Assembly: GCF_009762775.1 (NCBI RefSeq)
Contig: NZ_CP046401.1
Location: 2,232,001-2,296,000, forward strand
Length of the DNA stretch: 64,000 bases
Origin: Maribellus comscasis
Lineage (GTDB): Bacteria; Bacteroidota; Bacteroidia; Bacteroidales; Prolixibacteraceae
Reading direction: 5' to 3'
Shown: piece by piece, positions 43,357-52,934 of the stretch
How the letters are laid out: each line of letters opens with the position of its first letter
Position numbering within the stretch: the stretch's first letter is position 1
Position numbers and translations under genes: made by a program
Notes under the pieces: model-generated
Seen by the model: only the letters and a program-made list of their open reading frames with translations
What the model was told of the DNA's origin: nothing
Database searches by the model: none

Positions 43357-45729
43357 CTAAAAGAAATCATTAAAGTCGGTCGGAGAATTTGAATCTTCCT
43401 CTTCATCGCAATCGAGATCAATTGTAAAATTAAGTGGCTTTTTAAATTCCTGTTCTTCTGTAATTCCCAGGGTAGGGTCGGCTAAAACTTTTTTGTAAAA
43501 ATACCCCCAGATTGGAAGTGCCATATTTGCTCCCTGTCCGCTTCCAAGGGAACGGAAATGAATGCTTCGCAGATCGGCACCTGTCCAGACACCTCCGGCC
43601 AGTTTTGGGGTCACCCCAATAAACCAGCCATCGGAGTGGTTCTGTGTTGTCCCTGTTTTACCGGCAATCGGCACAGCGAAGTCACCATATTCCTTCGTCA
43701 CTCTATCACGCCAAAGATTTGAAAATCGTAACCGAACACCCGTTCCATCATTTATTACGCTCTGCATCAAATTCAACATCAGGTAAGCAGTTTGTTCATC
43801 AATGGCCTCATGTTTTTCAGGTTGAAATGTTGCAATTACATTTCCGTGTTTATCTTCAATACGGGTAACAAAATAGGGTTTTATAAAAACGCCCAGATTT
43901 GCATAGGTAGTAAAAGCTCCCACCATTTCGTAAAGCGTAATGTCGGAAGTTCCGAGGAACATAGAAGGAACAGGGTCAATCGGACTGTAAACACCAAGTC
44001 GTTTCATAACTTCAACCACAGCCTGCGGACTAAACTGTTTTAACACCCACGCCGAAATGCGGTTTTTCGAATTTGCCAGCCCCCATTTCAATGTAACCAA
44101 CTGACCATCTTTTTCTTCATCCACATCAGAGTCTTTGGGTTCATAAATGGTACCATCGGGCATTTGAAACTGTTGACTAACATAAGGAACCTTGGTACAA
44201 GGCGTTAAGCCGTTTTGCATGGCAAGAGTGTATAAAAACGGCTTTACAGTAGAACCCACCTGGCGTTTTCCGTCTTTTACCATGTCATACATAAAATACT
44301 TGTAATTTGGCCCGCCCACATAAGCTCGCACAGCTCCCGTTTCTGTATCGGTAGCCATAAATGAAGATCGGAAATAGCGCAAATAGTATTTAATTGAATC
44401 CAAAGGAGTCATTACCGTATCCCTCTCTCCCTGCCATGAAAAAACGGTCATTTCAACCGGCTTTTTGAAATTCTCTTTTATTTCTTTGAAATTCATTCCC
44501 TGCAAACGAAGAACCCGGTAACGTTCGCTTTGCCTGATACTTCTGTCAAGTAAATCTTCAGTCTCCCCGGCCGTCATATTGTTTGCAAAAGGCGGATTAT
44601 TCAGGTCTTGCATACTCCCGTCAAACAGTGGTTGAAGATCGTAACGAAGGTGTTGCTCAATGGCCTCAACGGCATACTTTTGCATCCTTGAATCGATGGT
44701 TGCATAAATTTTTAACCCGTCATTATACAGATCATAGTTTTCACCATTGGGTTTTACATTTTTATTACACCATCCAAATAGCGGATTATTTTCCCATTCA
44801 TCCAGATCTTCAATAAATTTCTGACCTTGCCACGATGCGTAATTTTCGCGTACAGGTTTTTTGGCCGTCATCGTTAAACGCAAATATTCCCTGAAATAAG
44901 GTGCTGCTCCACTTTTATAATCTACTTTGTGATAATCCAAATCGAGCGCTAGTTGTTTTACAGAATCCCTTACTTCTTTAGAAATGTATCCGTATTTAAA
45001 CATTTGATTCAGAACAACATTTCTTCTTTGTAAAACCAATTCGGGGCGGCGTACCGGATTATAAAGCGATGAATTTTTTGCCATCCCAACCAACATCGCA
45101 GACTGATGCAGTTGCAACGAATCGGGCTGAACACTAAAATATACCTGAGCTGCGGTTTTTATCCCAACCGCATTGTTTAAATAGTCGTATTTGTTCAGAT
45201 ACATTAAAATAATTTCCTCTTTTGTATAACTGCGCTCAAGTTTAACAGCAATTACCCATTCCTTAAATTTACGAAGCGCCAGTTGCAGGCCATTTTCCAT
45301 TGCATCGCGGGGAAATAACATTTTTGCCAGCTGCTGACTCAATGTACTTCCACCTCCCGAACTGGTATTGCGTGTAACGATTCCTTTTACAACACGCACC
45401 AAGCCGCGTAAATCAATCCCGGAGTGATTGTAAAAACGAACATCCTCTGTAGCGATTAAAGCATCAATCAAATCTTCAGGCAAATTCTCATAATCCACAT
45501 ATGTACGATTTTCCCTGATAAAATACTTGTCAAGTACTTTCCCGTCTGCCGAATAAATTTCTGAAGCTAAATTGTTTTGCGGGTTCTCGAGTTCTTCAAA
45601 ACTGGGCATAAAACCCAGCTTCCCTTTTGCAATCATAAAAAACAAAAGAAAAACTCCAAGTATCCCCAAACCTATAACCGACCAGAAAGCAATAATATAT
45701 TTTGTATATTTTTTTTTCTTTTCTGACAT
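43357..45729 (-). CDS. mrcA: penicillin-binding protein 1A (bifunctional)
   Basis: 790 residues. One N-terminal membrane helix (~10-34). The GT51 glycosyltransferase domain has catalytic Glu95 in LIATEDVRFYNHSGID and GGGSTLSQQLAK. The transpeptidase domain has Ser493-x-x-Lys496 (GSTVKPFLY), SKN, and KTGTT. Builds and cross-links peptidoglycan in the periplasm. Has its own strong promoter with TTG-N19-TATATTTG. Divergent from topA. Confidence 0.96.
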   Translation of the reverse strand: MSEKKKKYTKYIIAFWSVIGLGILGVFLLFFMIAKGKLGFMPSFEELENPQNNLASEIYSADGKVLDKYFIRENRTYVDYENLPEDLIDALIATEDVRFYNHSGIDLRGLVRVVKGIVTRNTSSGGGSTLSQQLAKMLFPRDAMENGLQLALRKFKEWVIAVKLERSYTKEEIILMYLNKYDYLNNAVGIKTAAQVYFSVQPDSLQLHQSAMLVGMAKNSSLYNPVRRPELVLQRRNVVLNQMFKYGYISKEVRDSVKQLALDLDYHKVDYKSGAAPYFREYLRLTMTAKKPVRENYASWQGQKFIEDLDEWENNPLFGWCNKNVKPNGENYDLYNDGLKIYATIDSRMQKYAVEAIEQHLRYDLQPLFDGSMQDLNNPPFANNMTAGETEDLLDRSIRQSERYRVLRLQGMNFKEIKENFKKPVEMTVFSWQGERDTVMTPLDSIKYYLRYFRSSFMATDTETGAVRAYVGGPNYKYFMYDMVKDGKRQVGSTVKPFLYTLAMQNGLTPCTKVPYVSQQFQMPDGTIYEPKDSDVDEEKDGQLVTLKWGLANSKNRISAWVLKQFSPQAVVEVMKRLGVYSPIDPVPSMFLGTSDITLYEMVGAFTTYANLGVFIKPYFVTRIEDKHGNVIATFQPEKHEAIDEQTAYLMLNLMQSVINDGTGVRLRFSNLWRDRVTKEYGDFAVPIAGKTGTTQNHSDGWFIGVTPKLAGGVWTGADLRSIHFRSLGSGQGANMALPIWGYFYKKVLADPTLGITEEQEFKKPLNFTIDLDCDEEEDSNSPTDFNDFF

Positions 45730-45754
45730 AAATTTTACAATTAAATTCGCATAG

Positions 45755-45784
45755 CAAATATATATGATTCTGCCTACGCAGCAA
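45755..45784 (-). promoter_or_regulatory. promoter of PBP1A with -33 and -7 boxes
   Basis: Minus-strand TTG (45784-45782), a 19-base spacer, then TATATTTG (45762-45755). Both match the Bacteroidota vegetative consensus, the best complete match in the window. Start codon 26 bases downstream. Confidence 0.7.
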
Positions 45785-45881
45785 TTGTTTAAACGAACAG
45801 ATTAATATCATTATTTTGGCTTCTGAAAAATAAAATCATCATTATCAATAATATAGAATTAAAAAAAATTAAGCTATTAAA

Positions 45882-45914
45882 TTTTGAACTTAGCGTTTGA
45901 TTTTCTTTAATTTG
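45882..45914 (+). promoter_or_regulatory. promoter of topA
   Basis: TTTTG (45882-45886), a 20-base spacer, TTAATTTG (45907-45914, one mismatch to TAnnTTTG). The ATG is at 45946. Confidence 0.5.
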
Positions 45915-45945
45915 CAGAAATTTTTTGAAAGGAAGAGTTAAGCAT

Positions 45946-48282
45946 ATGCACAAAAACCTTGTTATTGTTGAGTCGCCGGCCAAAGCAAAAACCATAGAAA
46001 AATTTCTGGGGGATGGATATTTTGTAACCTCGAGTATGGGACATGTACGTGATTTGGAAAAGAAAGATTTTGGGATTGACATTGAAAAAAAGTATCACCC
46101 AAAATATATTATTACCCCCGATAAAAAGAAAGTTGTCACCGAACTTCGAAAGTTGTCGAAAGATGCCGAAATGGTGTGGTTAGCTTCCGATGAAGACCGC
46201 GAAGGGGAAGCAATTGCCTGGCATCTGAAAGAGGTTTTAAAACTCAAACCAGAAAACACAAAACGAATTGTTTTTCACGAGATTACAAAAGACGCGATTT
46301 TGAATGCGGTTGAAAATCCGCGCTCAATCGATGAAAATCTTGTAAATGCACAACAAGCGCGTCGCGTACTTGATCGGATTGTTGGTTTTGAAGTCTCACC
46401 CGTTTTATGGAAAAAAGTTAAACCATCATTATCAGCAGGAAGAGTGCAGTCGGTTGCCGTTCGTTTGATTGTAGAACGGGAAAGGGAAATCATCAATTTT
46501 AAAAGTGAGTCCTCTTTCCGGGTCAACGGTTATTTTCTTGTGGAAGATAAAGATGGGAAACAGACTGAATTAAAATCAGAGCTTTCCAAACGATTTGACA
46601 AGAGGGAAGAAGCTTTTGCTTTCCTTGAAAAATGCAAAAGCGCTAATTTTTCGGTTGCTGATGTAGTAAAACGACCAGGGAAAAGATCTCCGGCAAAACC
46701 ATTTACAACATCAACTCTGCAGCAGGAGGCCAGCCGGAAGCTCGGATTTTCAGTTTCGCAAACCATGGCTGTAGCTCAGCGTTTATACGAAAGTGGAAAG
46801 ATTACATATATGCGTACCGATTCGGTAAACCTGTCGGGACTTGCCATCAATACTTCAAAACAAAAAATACAGGAGTTACACGGCGACAAGTACGTAAAAA
46901 TCAGAAACTACAAAACAAAAACAAAAGGTGCACAGGAAGCGCACGAAGCCATCCGCCCGACTTATATGGATAATGAAACTGTTGACGGTTCGGGTCAGGA
47001 AAAACGTTTGTATGATTTGATTTGGAAACGAACAATTGCTTCGCAAATGGCAGATGCAGAACTCGAAAAAACAACAGTTACCATTTCCATATCGAATACC
47101 AGTGAAAAGTTTGTTGCCACAGGTGAAGTTTTGATTTTTGATGGATTTCTCAGAGTTTACATTGAATCGACAGATGATGACAATGGAAGTAACGGAAGTG
47201 GCGACGTAATTATACCTCCTGTAAAAATAAATGATTCCCTTGAAATGTCTTCGGCTGTTGCCACGCAACGTTTTTCGCAGAGACCTCCGCGTTTTACGGA
47301 AGCTTCTCTAGTAAAACGACTGGAAGAACTAGGCATTGGGCGTCCTTCTACCTATGCGCCAACCATCACAACCATTCAGAACAGAAATTACGTAGTTAAA
47401 GAAGATCGACCTGGAGTAGAACGCAGCTACGACGTTTTAACACTGAGGAAGCAAAATATTTCCGAAAAAACAAAAACTGAGATAACAGGTGCCGAAAAAT
47501 CAAAACTTTTTCCAACTGATGTCGGAATGGTGGTAAACGACTTCCTGATTGACAACTTCCAGCAAATTATGGATTATAATTTCACCGCAAAAGTGGAAAA
47601 AGAATTTGACGACATTGCAGAGGGAAAAAAGATTTGGAACGAGATGATTGATGCCTTCTATCAGCCATTTCATGAGAATGTTGAAGACGCTTTAAAAAAC
47701 TCTGAGCGGTCCAAGGGAGAACGTATATTGGGAATTGACCCAAAAACAGAAAAAGAAGTTTCAGTAAAAATTGGCCGCTTTGGCCCGGTTGCTCAATTGG
47801 GGCAGGCATCAACCGACGGAGAAGGTGAAAAACCGCAATTCGCCAGTTTACGAACCGGACAACACCTCGAAACAATAACTTTGGAAGAAGCACTGGAATT
47901 ATTTAAACTCCCGCGCGAATTGGGAGAATATGAAAATAAAAAAGTTACTGTTGCCATTGGTCGTTTTGGACCATATGTGCGGCATGACAATAAATTTGTA
48001 TCCCTCGGAAAAGAAGATGATCCTTTTTCAGTTAAACTTGACAGAGCCATCGAGCTGATAGAAGCTAAACGGGAAAAGGACAGAAAAGCTGTGATTAAAG
48101 TGTTTGAAGAGGAACCGGATTTAAGAGTTCTGAATGGAAGATGGGGACCATATATTTCGTTCAAAAAGAAAAATTATAAAATTCCCAAAAAAACAAATGC
48201 TGAGGAATTAACCCTGGAGGATTGTATGAATATAATCAACAATGCTCCGGAGCCAAAATCAAAACGTGGTCGAAAAAAATAA
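45946..48282 (+). CDS. topA: DNA topoisomerase I
   Basis: 778 residues from the ATG at 45946; an upstream TTG at 45925 would add seven residues not seen in the family. Type IA enzyme: TOPRIM domain (LVIVESPAKAKTIEKFL; ASDEDREGEAIAWHL), catalytic Tyr288 in ITYMRTDSVNLS, then C-terminal repeats (KIGRFGPVAQLGQ, AIGRFGPYVRHDNKFVSL, NGRWGPYISFKKKNYKIP). It lacks Cys zinc fingers and ends in a basic tail. Relaxes negative supercoils. Sits at the head of the T9SS block, 41 bases before the arginase-like gene. Confidence 0.97.
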   Translation: MHKNLVIVESPAKAKTIEKFLGDGYFVTSSMGHVRDLEKKDFGIDIEKKYHPKYIITPDKKKVVTELRKLSKDAEMVWLASDEDREGEAIAWHLKEVLKLKPENTKRIVFHEITKDAILNAVENPRSIDENLVNAQQARRVLDRIVGFEVSPVLWKKVKPSLSAGRVQSVAVRLIVEREREIINFKSESSFRVNGYFLVEDKDGKQTELKSELSKRFDKREEAFAFLEKCKSANFSVADVVKRPGKRSPAKPFTTSTLQQEASRKLGFSVSQTMAVAQRLYESGKITYMRTDSVNLSGLAINTSKQKIQELHGDKYVKIRNYKTKTKGAQEAHEAIRPTYMDNETVDGSGQEKRLYDLIWKRTIASQMADAELEKTTVTISISNTSEKFVATGEVLIFDGFLRVYIESTDDDNGSNGSGDVIIPPVKINDSLEMSSAVATQRFSQRPPRFTEASLVKRLEELGIGRPSTYAPTITTIQNRNYVVKEDRPGVERSYDVLTLRKQNISEKTKTEITGAEKSKLFPTDVGMVVNDFLIDNFQQIMDYNFTAKVEKEFDDIAEGKKIWNEMIDAFYQPFHENVEDALKNSERSKGERILGIDPKTEKEVSVKIGRFGPVAQLGQASTDGEGEKPQFASLRTGQHLETITLEEALELFKLPRELGEYENKKVTVAIGRFGPYVRHDNKFVSLGKEDDPFSVKLDRAIELIEAKREKDRKAVIKVFEEEPDLRVLNGRWGPYISFKKKNYKIPKKTNAEELTLEDCMNIINNAPEPKSKRGRKK

Positions 48283-48323
48283 AAAAATAAAGCAAATAAT
48301 AACATCTGCTTTTTGCCTGACTC

Positions 48324-49481
48324 ATGGACGTACGACAATATTTTGAACCGATTGATTTTTCGAAGTACTCCGGCAAATTCAAAGACAGCTGGAAATACTC
48401 AGTGGGCCAAACCATTGAAAAATCAACTCAGAAAGTAACACCGGCCAATATTCACAAAATTGAAGTGGCTGTATTTAGCGTCCCCTTTTATAATGGAACA
48501 TGGAAAAGCAGTAAAACAAATCCAACAGAAAAAATCAGAGAAGAGCTATACCAGCTTTCAACAATTGACAGAAAGTTAAACATTGTTGACTTTGGCCAAC
48601 TAAAAAAAACAAAAAGTCAAAAAGGAGCTTTTCTCGCGGTACGCGATATTATCGAATATTTTACTGAATTAAACATCGTGGCTTTATTAATTGGTGGCAG
48701 CCAAGATGTAACAGTTGGAATTTGTGAAGCATTTAAAAGTGAAACCTTTTTTTCTCTTACATCTGTTGATTCGTTACTTGATATAAAGAAAGGCAGGGAA
48801 ACCTTTTCAGCCACCAATTTTTTAACCAGGATTTTTCAAAAAAATCCGCAAATTTTTCAATTTAATCTTGTCGGATATCAAACACACCTTGTTCCCAAAG
48901 AGCTTTTTTCCAAAACAAAAGGGTTTGGCACGCATGTGAGACTTGGACTTTTGCACGAGGATTCCATAAATGCAGAACCTGTTTTTCGCAATACAGATGT
49001 TCTTTCGTTTGATACCAATGTGTTAAAGTATTCTGAAATTGGTGGAAATCGGATTAAAAACCCGAACGGATTATATAGTGAAGAAGCCTGCCAGTTGGCA
49101 AAATATGCAGGCCTGAGTAATAAATTGAAAGTTTTTGGTATTTTTGAAACCGATTGGGATAAAGATAATAACGGGATATCACTTAAACTTTCGGCTCAGA
49201 TTATCTGGTATTTTCTGGAAGGATTTCTTAACAGAGTACAAAAAGAAAAGGAAATACCTGAAAATCTGCAGATGTACAAAGTAGAAGTAAAAGAGATTGA
49301 CGAGCCAATTGTATTTTACAAATGTACAGAAACGGCGCGGTGGTGGTTTGAGATTCAATCTACAAAAGGAAATAAACACTTAATTGCCTGTTCAAAGAAA
49401 GAATATGATGAAGCATCGGGTGATGAAATACCAGAGAATTGGTTAAAGTTTGTTCAAAAAATAGATGAATTGTCAAAATAA
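48324..49481 (+). CDS. degenerate arginase/formimidoylglutamase-fold protein of the T9SS block
   Basis: 385 residues with the ureohydrolase fold, but the metal-binding motifs are altered. The GGDHS position reads GGSQD (124-128), the DAHxD position reads SVDSLLD (147-153), and the SxDxDxxD position reads LSFDTNVLK (227-235). Most Mn ligands are therefore lost, and it is unlikely to hydrolyse arginine-like substrates. Arginase-like genes between topA and gldK recur in Bacteroidota as I recall, so a non-catalytic role in secretion is plausible. Cytoplasmic, no signal peptide. Confidence 0.8.
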   Translation: MDVRQYFEPIDFSKYSGKFKDSWKYSVGQTIEKSTQKVTPANIHKIEVAVFSVPFYNGTWKSSKTNPTEKIREELYQLSTIDRKLNIVDFGQLKKTKSQKGAFLAVRDIIEYFTELNIVALLIGGSQDVTVGICEAFKSETFFSLTSVDSLLDIKKGRETFSATNFLTRIFQKNPQIFQFNLVGYQTHLVPKELFSKTKGFGTHVRLGLLHEDSINAEPVFRNTDVLSFDTNVLKYSEIGGNRIKNPNGLYSEEACQLAKYAGLSNKLKVFGIFETDWDKDNNGISLKLSAQIIWYFLEGFLNRVQKEKEIPENLQMYKVEVKEIDEPIVFYKCTETARWWFEIQSTKGNKHLIACSKKEYDEASGDEIPENWLKFVQKIDELSK

Positions 49482-49594
49482 TACCAAATTGTTAACGTTC
49501 TTTGCATACCAAATGGTAAAAGTTTGTTACAGAAAACAATTTTTTATTTCTTTAAACCGGTTTGAAAAAGAAACGTAAGATGCAGTTAAAACGG

Positions 49595-50554
49595 ATGAAA
49601 AAAATAATTTCTTTTTTATTTTTAGTATTTGTGTTAAATTTAGCGTCTTATAGTCAGCAAGATCCGCAATACACCAATTATATGTACTATAAATTGGGAG
49701 TTAATCCGGGTTATGCCGGAGCAGAGAATGCGATAAGTGGACTTTTGTTAAACCGATATCAGTGGGAGGGTTTTAAAGGTGCTCCCAAAACGCTGGTTTT
49801 TAGTATGGACGCAGCAATAAAGCCATTTGGTTCGGAAGGCGGAATAGGTTTAAATATTATAAGCGATCAGCTTGGTTACGAAAAAAATACTTCGGTAAAC
49901 TTTAGCTACGCTTACAAGACGACGGTTAATTTTGGTGAATTGGGAATAGGACTATCAATGGGATTAATGACTAAAGGATATAACGGGGAATGGAGTACGG
50001 GCGAAAATAGCGGACTTTCGTCTGATATTTATACTGATCCAAGTTCTGACCCTGCTATTCCGCAGGGGGAAGTTAGCCAAATGGCGCTGGATATGGGATT
50101 TGGACTTTACCTTTCATCCAATAATTATTTTCTTGGAGTATCGGCAACACACCTAAACCAGGCTGAAATTAAATTTTCAGATCAGGCAACTACCTTCCTT
50201 GCAAGACATTATTATTTAATGGGAGGATACAATATAAAATTAGCTGACCCGTTATTTGAATTGCAACCCACTGCTTTGTTAAAAACCGACCTGGCCGGGT
50301 GGCAGTTTGATGTAACAGGCAGAATTGTTTATGATGAAAAATTTTGGGGAGGGATTTCTTACCGTTTAAACGACGCAGTTTCGTTGTTAATGGGTTTGGA
50401 AATGCTGAACGGACTAAAAATAGGATATTCTTTCGATCTGGTAACATCAGCGATAGGATATTACGGTTTTGCATCACACGAGTTTTTTGTGACGTATTCT
50501 ATTGATTTAGAGAAAAACCGAAACCAAAAATATAAGAGTATAAGATTTTTATAG
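49595..50554 (+). CDS. porP: PorP/SprF-family type IX secretion outer-membrane protein
   Basis: 319 residues from the ATG at 49595, which opens a clean signal (MKKIISFLFLVFVLNLASYS); a second ATG at 49580 is possible. The mature part begins QQDPQYTNYMYYKLGVNPGYAGAE, the hallmark of PorP/SprF, then barrel strands (FSMDAAIKPFG, GIGLNIISDQLGYE, GLYLSSNNYFLGVSATHL). Couples T9SS components or a gliding adhesin at the outer membrane. Lies 25 bases before gldK. Confidence 0.92.
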   Translation: MKKIISFLFLVFVLNLASYSQQDPQYTNYMYYKLGVNPGYAGAENAISGLLLNRYQWEGFKGAPKTLVFSMDAAIKPFGSEGGIGLNIISDQLGYEKNTSVNFSYAYKTTVNFGELGIGLSMGLMTKGYNGEWSTGENSGLSSDIYTDPSSDPAIPQGEVSQMALDMGFGLYLSSNNYFLGVSATHLNQAEIKFSDQATTFLARHYYLMGGYNIKLADPLFELQPTALLKTDLAGWQFDVTGRIVYDEKFWGGISYRLNDAVSLLMGLEMLNGLKIGYSFDLVTSAIGYYGFASHEFFVTYSIDLEKNRNQKYKSIRFL

Positions 50555-50578
50555 AAAAAGCCATTTTTTTATTGTGCT

Positions 50579-51922
50579 ATGAAAAAACTTCTTTATTTCG
50601 GAATTGTACTTTTGAGCATTTTAACATTTACAAGTTGTAACCAATCCGGGGGAAATGGTGAATTGGTTGGAGTACAAAACAGGGGCAAGTGGAGTGAATC
50701 TCAACCTCACGGTATGGTGTATGTCAGAAGGGGCAGTTTCAATATAGGTCCAAGCGATCAGGATCCCAGTAAAACAATGCTCCCAACTAAAACAGTATCT
50801 CAGGAGGCATTTTGGATGGATGATACCGAAATTACAAATTCTGAATACAGGCAATTTACCAATTGGGTAAAAGATTCAATTGCACGTAGAATGTTAGGAG
50901 ATCAGTACCCCGAATTTTTAATCACAGAAGATAGGGAAGGAAATCCCATTGACCCTCCGGGAATAAACTGGAGAGAAAGAATTGATTGGGAAGATCCCGA
51001 TATGCAAATGGCGATGCAAGACCTTTATATACCTGAAAATGAAAGATTTTTTGGAAGAAAGGAAATAGACACAAGAAAGTTGCTTTATGAATATTGGTGG
51101 ATCGACATTCAACAGGCAGCCAAACGCTCAAATAGTTATAACTTTGAAAATCAGCGCTATGAAGGAAATGTTTATAATGCTGAAGGAGAACTGGTTCCTA
51201 TTGAAAACCGTTCTTCATTCATCATGCAGGATGAAGCCTATATTTATCCGGACACACTGTGCTGGATTAGAGACTTTACATATTCGTTTAACGAACCATG
51301 GGCTACCCGGTATTTCTGGCATCCGGGATTTGCTGAATACCCTGTTGTAGGTGTAACCTGGGAACAGGCACGTGCGTTTTGCAGTTGGAGAACAAAAATT
51401 CAAACCACCTACTTAAACTCAAGAGGAGAACCAGAACTGCAGGCCTACCGTTTGCCTTCTGAAGTTGAATGGGAGTATGCTGCCAGGGGCGGAAAAACAT
51501 ATTCTATGTATCCCTGGGGCGGATATTATGCGAGGGATGAAGAAGGTGTATTCCTGGCCAATTTTAAGCCGCTTCGTGGAAATTATGTTGAGGATGGTGG
51601 AATCGGGGCAATGAAAGTAGGCAGTTATGAACCGAATGAATACGGCCTTTATGATATGTCAGGGAATGTAGCCGAATGGACAGAAACAGCATACGATGAA
51701 GCCGGATACCAATATTTTAGCGATATAAATCCTTCGTTCACATATAATGCAAGACCTGATGATCCCCCTGTTATGAAGAGAAAAGTAATTCGTGGAGGAT
51801 CGTGGAAAGATATTGCACATTATATTCAAGTATCAACAAGAACTTACGAATATCAGGATACGACGAAATCTTTTATAGGATTCCGATGTGTACGTTCAAC
51901 TTTCGGAGACGAATTCAACTAA
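50579..51922 (+). CDS. gldK: T9SS outer-membrane ring lipoprotein GldK/PorK
   Basis: 447 residues. Lipoprotein signal with Cys20 (LSILTFTSCNQ). SUMF1/FGE-like fold: FWMDDTEITNSEYRQFTNWV, YRLPSEVEWEYAARGG, YDMSGNVAEWTE, VIRGGSWKD, FIGFRCVR. GldK forms the periplasmic ring with GldN under the outer membrane. The FGE-active Cys pair is absent, as expected for GldK. Operon porP-gldK-gldL-gldM-gldN. A close paralogue lies at 55520-56869. Confidence 0.95.
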   Translation: MKKLLYFGIVLLSILTFTSCNQSGGNGELVGVQNRGKWSESQPHGMVYVRRGSFNIGPSDQDPSKTMLPTKTVSQEAFWMDDTEITNSEYRQFTNWVKDSIARRMLGDQYPEFLITEDREGNPIDPPGINWRERIDWEDPDMQMAMQDLYIPENERFFGRKEIDTRKLLYEYWWIDIQQAAKRSNSYNFENQRYEGNVYNAEGELVPIENRSSFIMQDEAYIYPDTLCWIRDFTYSFNEPWATRYFWHPGFAEYPVVGVTWEQARAFCSWRTKIQTTYLNSRGEPELQAYRLPSEVEWEYAARGGKTYSMYPWGGYYARDEEGVFLANFKPLRGNYVEDGGIGAMKVGSYEPNEYGLYDMSGNVAEWTETAYDEAGYQYFSDINPSFTYNARPDDPPVMKRKVIRGGSWKDIAHYIQVSTRTYEYQDTTKSFIGFRCVRSTFGDEFN

Positions 51923-51947
51923 AAAATATTAACCTATATCTAAAGAT

Positions 51948-52919
51948 ATGAACCTGGGAGAAATTTTTAAGACTAAGCGTTGGAAAACATTCATGGGATA
52001 CGTTTACGGATGGGGAGCATCCATAGTTATGCTTGGAGCACTTTTTAAACTCCAGCACTGGAATCATTCCGGACTTTTTCTGACTATCGGCTTGATAACG
52101 GAAGCATTTATTTTCTTTTTATCAGCTTTCGAACCACCTTTGGAAATGCCTGAATGGAGCAAGGTTTATCCTGAATTAAGAGAGGATTATGAAATTATGG
52201 ATATGGACGAAATAAGTCCAAGAAATAAGAAAGGTATTGATGAATTGTTTTCAAGTTCAGAGCTTACTCCTGAGCTGTTGGACAAAGTGGGAAAAGGTTT
52301 AAATGAGTTAAGTAATACTGCAAGAGGAATCAGCGATATCTCAGCGGCTACCCTGGCAACCGACCTATATGTTAAAAACATCGGTTCGGCGTCTGAATCA
52401 ATGGGTACATTTGCGGAAATTAACAACAAAGCCAACGAGACCATAAACAGATCGGTAGGAAATCTTGCGGAATCCTACGTTAATACAGCAAAACAGTTGT
52501 CAGAATCAGGGAAAAGTGCAATATCTGTTATGCAACGAACCGGCGAACAGTTCTCGTCTCAACTTGCCGATGCAGGAAAAAACCTGGCAAACTCATTTGA
52601 AATGGCATCTAGTTCCATTACCAGTGGGTTAAATACCATTGGAGAAGGTTCAAAACAGTATTCCGGCAATCTCCAGAAACTAAATCAAAATATTAATGAA
52701 CTGAACAAAAATTTTGAGGCGCAGTTAACCGACACTAAATCTCAAATGGTTGCGAGCCAAAAGTTCAATAACGATCTAACTCAAATGAATGAGATTCTGG
52801 CATCTTCTGTTGATGAATTAAAAAAATATAAAGATAACGCAGAACAATTGAATAAGAACCTGGAGGCCTTGAATACAATTTATGGCAACATGCTGGGAGC
52901 AATGAGTTATAAAAAATAA
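51948..52919 (+). CDS. gldL: T9SS motor protein GldL
   Basis: 323 residues. Two membrane helices (~15-34 and 42-60) with the membrane-buried Glu52 (LITEAFIFFLSAFEPP), the position of the proton-pathway Glu in this family. Long cytoplasmic helical tail (~150-323) rich in Asn/Ser/Gln and coiled-coil-like. With GldM it forms the proton-driven rotary motor that powers T9SS. Starts 25 bases after gldK; gldM follows 15 bases later. Confidence 0.95.
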   Translation: MNLGEIFKTKRWKTFMGYVYGWGASIVMLGALFKLQHWNHSGLFLTIGLITEAFIFFLSAFEPPLEMPEWSKVYPELREDYEIMDMDEISPRNKKGIDELFSSSELTPELLDKVGKGLNELSNTARGISDISAATLATDLYVKNIGSASESMGTFAEINNKANETINRSVGNLAESYVNTAKQLSESGKSAISVMQRTGEQFSSQLADAGKNLANSFEMASSSITSGLNTIGEGSKQYSGNLQKLNQNINELNKNFEAQLTDTKSQMVASQKFNNDLTQMNEILASSVDELKKYKDNAEQLNKNLEALNTIYGNMLGAMSYKK

Positions 52920-52934
52920 TTTGAAGATTCAGTT

